Assembly (NCBI RefSeq): GCF_002027705.1
Contig: NZ_MBTG01000023.1
Location: 310,001-374,000, forward strand
DNA from: Paenibacillus ferrarius
Lineage (GTDB): Bacteria > Bacillota > Bacilli > Paenibacillales > NBRC-103111
DNA length: 64,000 nt
Direction: 5' to 3'
Shown here piece after piece: positions 62,716-64,000 of this stretch. The notes beneath the pieces are model-generated. The model made no database searches and was not told the DNA's origin. It worked only from the letters and a program-made list of their open reading frames with translations. The position numbers and the translations under genes are program-made. Positions within the stretch are counted from its first letter, which is position 1; every line of letters begins with the position of its first letter.

Positions 62716-64000
62716 ATGATTCAAAATAATTTGTTTATTGTCTTTAGCATTGTACTTGTAATGGGCGTTCAAACTAATTTTTTCTTCAACTCGGTTTTTG
62801 ATAAATCAGCTAAAAAGCATAACCGATTCTTTTACTTCATCATCTTTGGGTTGCTTGGTTACCTATATCTGGTTATTCCCATCTCTCCTATTTTATCTGC
62901 GATTCTACCCTTGCTTGTGATATTTAGTTTTGCGCAATCTTATAAAGTGGAATTTAAAACCAAGATCATTTTTTCTATGCTTTACGTTGTTTTAATGTCT
63001 ATTGCTAATTTTTTATCTCTTTATCTTTTTTATACCCTTGATTCAGTTGACTTTAGCAGCTCTGACCCTGCGAATCAACAAGATCAAATAGCCATCACGA
63101 AAGCTATTTTACTCGGTTTCATGATCATGTTTGCTGTTATTCTGATCATACGACTACTTGTAAAACGTAGAAGTTTCTCTTTGCATTATCGTTACTATGT
63201 AATATTTTTGGTTATTCCTATCGTAAGTACATACCAACTGCATCTTCTAACTTATAAGAACGTCTATTCTTTCATTTCCGTCATTGGGTTTCTTTTCTTA
63301 AACGTTATGATTGTCTATATTTTTGATAATATCATTGATAAATTTCAATTCATGCATGAGAATGCCCAGCTGCAACAGCAGATGGACCATCAGGATGCGA
63401 ATTACGAAAAAGTCGTTCACAGCTTTAAATCCATTAAAAGAATCATTCATGATACGAATCAACAGTTTTTGTATATTGAAGAGTGTATTGAGCGAAATGA
63501 GTTAGCAGCAGCAAAGGAACATATTAAGACTACATTAAATAAAGTTGAAGGGGCTTATCAACGGGTTAACACAGGGAATCTAGTTATAGATGCCCTTGTC
63601 ACAAACACACTTAATATTGGACAAGCCAATGGCATAAGAATAGATACAAAGCTTAGCTTATGTTCACAAAAAATCCCTATTGACCGTTATGACTTATGTG
63701 TTGTCATTGGAAATATGCTAGATAACGCTATAGAAGCTTCTAAACATGTAAAGATCGCAGAAGACAGATACATGCTTATAAAGATACATGCTACCGAGTC
63801 TATGCTTCTCATTCACATTTTGAATTATATGGAGAATGAAGTTGCCCACTTACACAGCCAAAAACCAAACCCAGAATTTCATGGCATTGGATTAATAAAT
63901 ATAGCTAGAATCTGCGACAAGTACGGTGGTCATATGACCATTGAAACGAAACATAAAGTATTTAATAATATGGTTCTACTACCTTTATCAACGAACGATC
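62716..64000 (+). CDS. AgrC-like sensor histidine kinase (3' end outside window)
   Basis: The frame opens at the ATG at 62716 and is still open at the window end (at least 428 codons). About six hydrophobic helices (residues about 5-190) are followed by a GHKL kinase domain with SFKSIKRIIHDTNQQFLYIE (likely phospho-acceptor His in IIHD), the N-box IGNMLDNAIEAS and the G-box HGIGLINIARIC. This is the AgrC/VirS/ComD type, which senses peptide signals. No agrB or agrD-like genes are visible before it, so the signal may be made elsewhere, or the alpha/beta hydrolase may take part. Confidence 0.92.
   Translation, partial: MIQNNLFIVFSIVLVMGVQTNFFFNSVFDKSAKKHNRFFYFIIFGLLGYLYLVIPISPILSAILPLLVIFSFAQSYKVEFKTKIIFSMLYVVLMSIANFLSLYLFYTLDSVDFSSSDPANQQDQIAITKAILLGFMIMFAVILIIRLLVKRRSFSLHYRYYVIFLVIPIVSTYQLHLLTYKNVYSFISVIGFLFLNVMIVYIFDNIIDKFQFMHENAQLQQQMDHQDANYEKVVHSFKSIKRIIHDTNQQFLYIEECIERNELAAAKEHIKTTLNKVEGAYQRVNTGNLVIDALVTNTLNIGQANGIRIDTKLSLCSQKIPIDRYDLCVVIGNMLDNAIEASKHVKIAEDRYMLIKIHATESMLLIHILNYMENEVAHLHSQKPNPEFHGIGLINIARICDKYGGHMTIETKHKVFNNMVLLPLSTND

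Overview
The window looks like a Paenibacillus-type Firmicute chromosome close to the replication origin. The evidence is the core block yybS-gdpP-rplI-dnaB-purA followed by a LysM/G5/M23 endopeptidase gene, walRKHIJ, an HtrA-like protease, a CxxH/CxxC protein and rlmH, all on the minus strand in the usual order, with Bacillus-type ribosome binding sites throughout. No rRNA, tRNA or CRISPR array was seen.

Layout. 1-1.5 kb: a sigma-54 activator of the AcoR type, cut by the window edge. 1.6-11.2 kb: a minus-strand exopolysaccharide-type cluster with a processive family 2 glycosyltransferase, a membrane-anchored HEAT-repeat protein, two related membrane-anchored TIM-barrel (glycosidase-like) proteins and a secreted TIM-barrel hydrolase. 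The secreted hydrolase is preceded by a clear c-di-GMP-I (GEMM-I) riboswitch with a terminator expression platform. 11.5-15.6 kb: a lipoprotein of the serine beta-lactamase/esterase fold, an IS3-family transposase remnant and a fused histidine kinase-response regulator. 15.6-37.3 kb: an accessory region of short modules (TetR, ArsR and MocR regulators with their targets, an iron-siderophore binding lipoprotein, an ABC-F protein, a SulP transporter, phage scraps). 37.3-55.7 kb: the conserved core. 55.8-64 kb: a cupin gene, a two-component system with its ABC transporter and lipoprotein, then an alpha/beta hydrolase with an AgrA/AgrC-like pair cut by the window end.

The most notable observation is an array in the accessory region. 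rlmH ends in codons for E-P-Y-H-K-stop, the kind of site used by staphylococcal SCC elements. Four more 18-nt copies, each still encoding E-P-Y-H-K-stop and each in the same orientation, lie at 21534, 25624, 27410 and 31140. Each is followed on the same side by a conserved end sequence containing TCGGCGAAA or a close variant. This divides 21.5-37.3 kb into four cassettes of about 4.1, 1.8, 3.7 and 6.1 kb, consistent with serial SCC-like insertion at rlmH. No cassette recombinase gene is present in the window.

Other regulatory logic can be read from the sequence. A Fur box sits inside the promoter of the AraC/siderophore-binding genes. TetR palindromes sit in front of a VOC gene and in front of an SDR gene plus its own regulator. 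A common ATATTCAAA motif precedes three genes of the ArsR-SulP cassette. Three TAAG direct repeats with an 11-bp period precede the ABC transporter operon. purA has a strong promoter but a roughly 300-nt hairpin-rich leader that matches no riboswitch class I could recognise.
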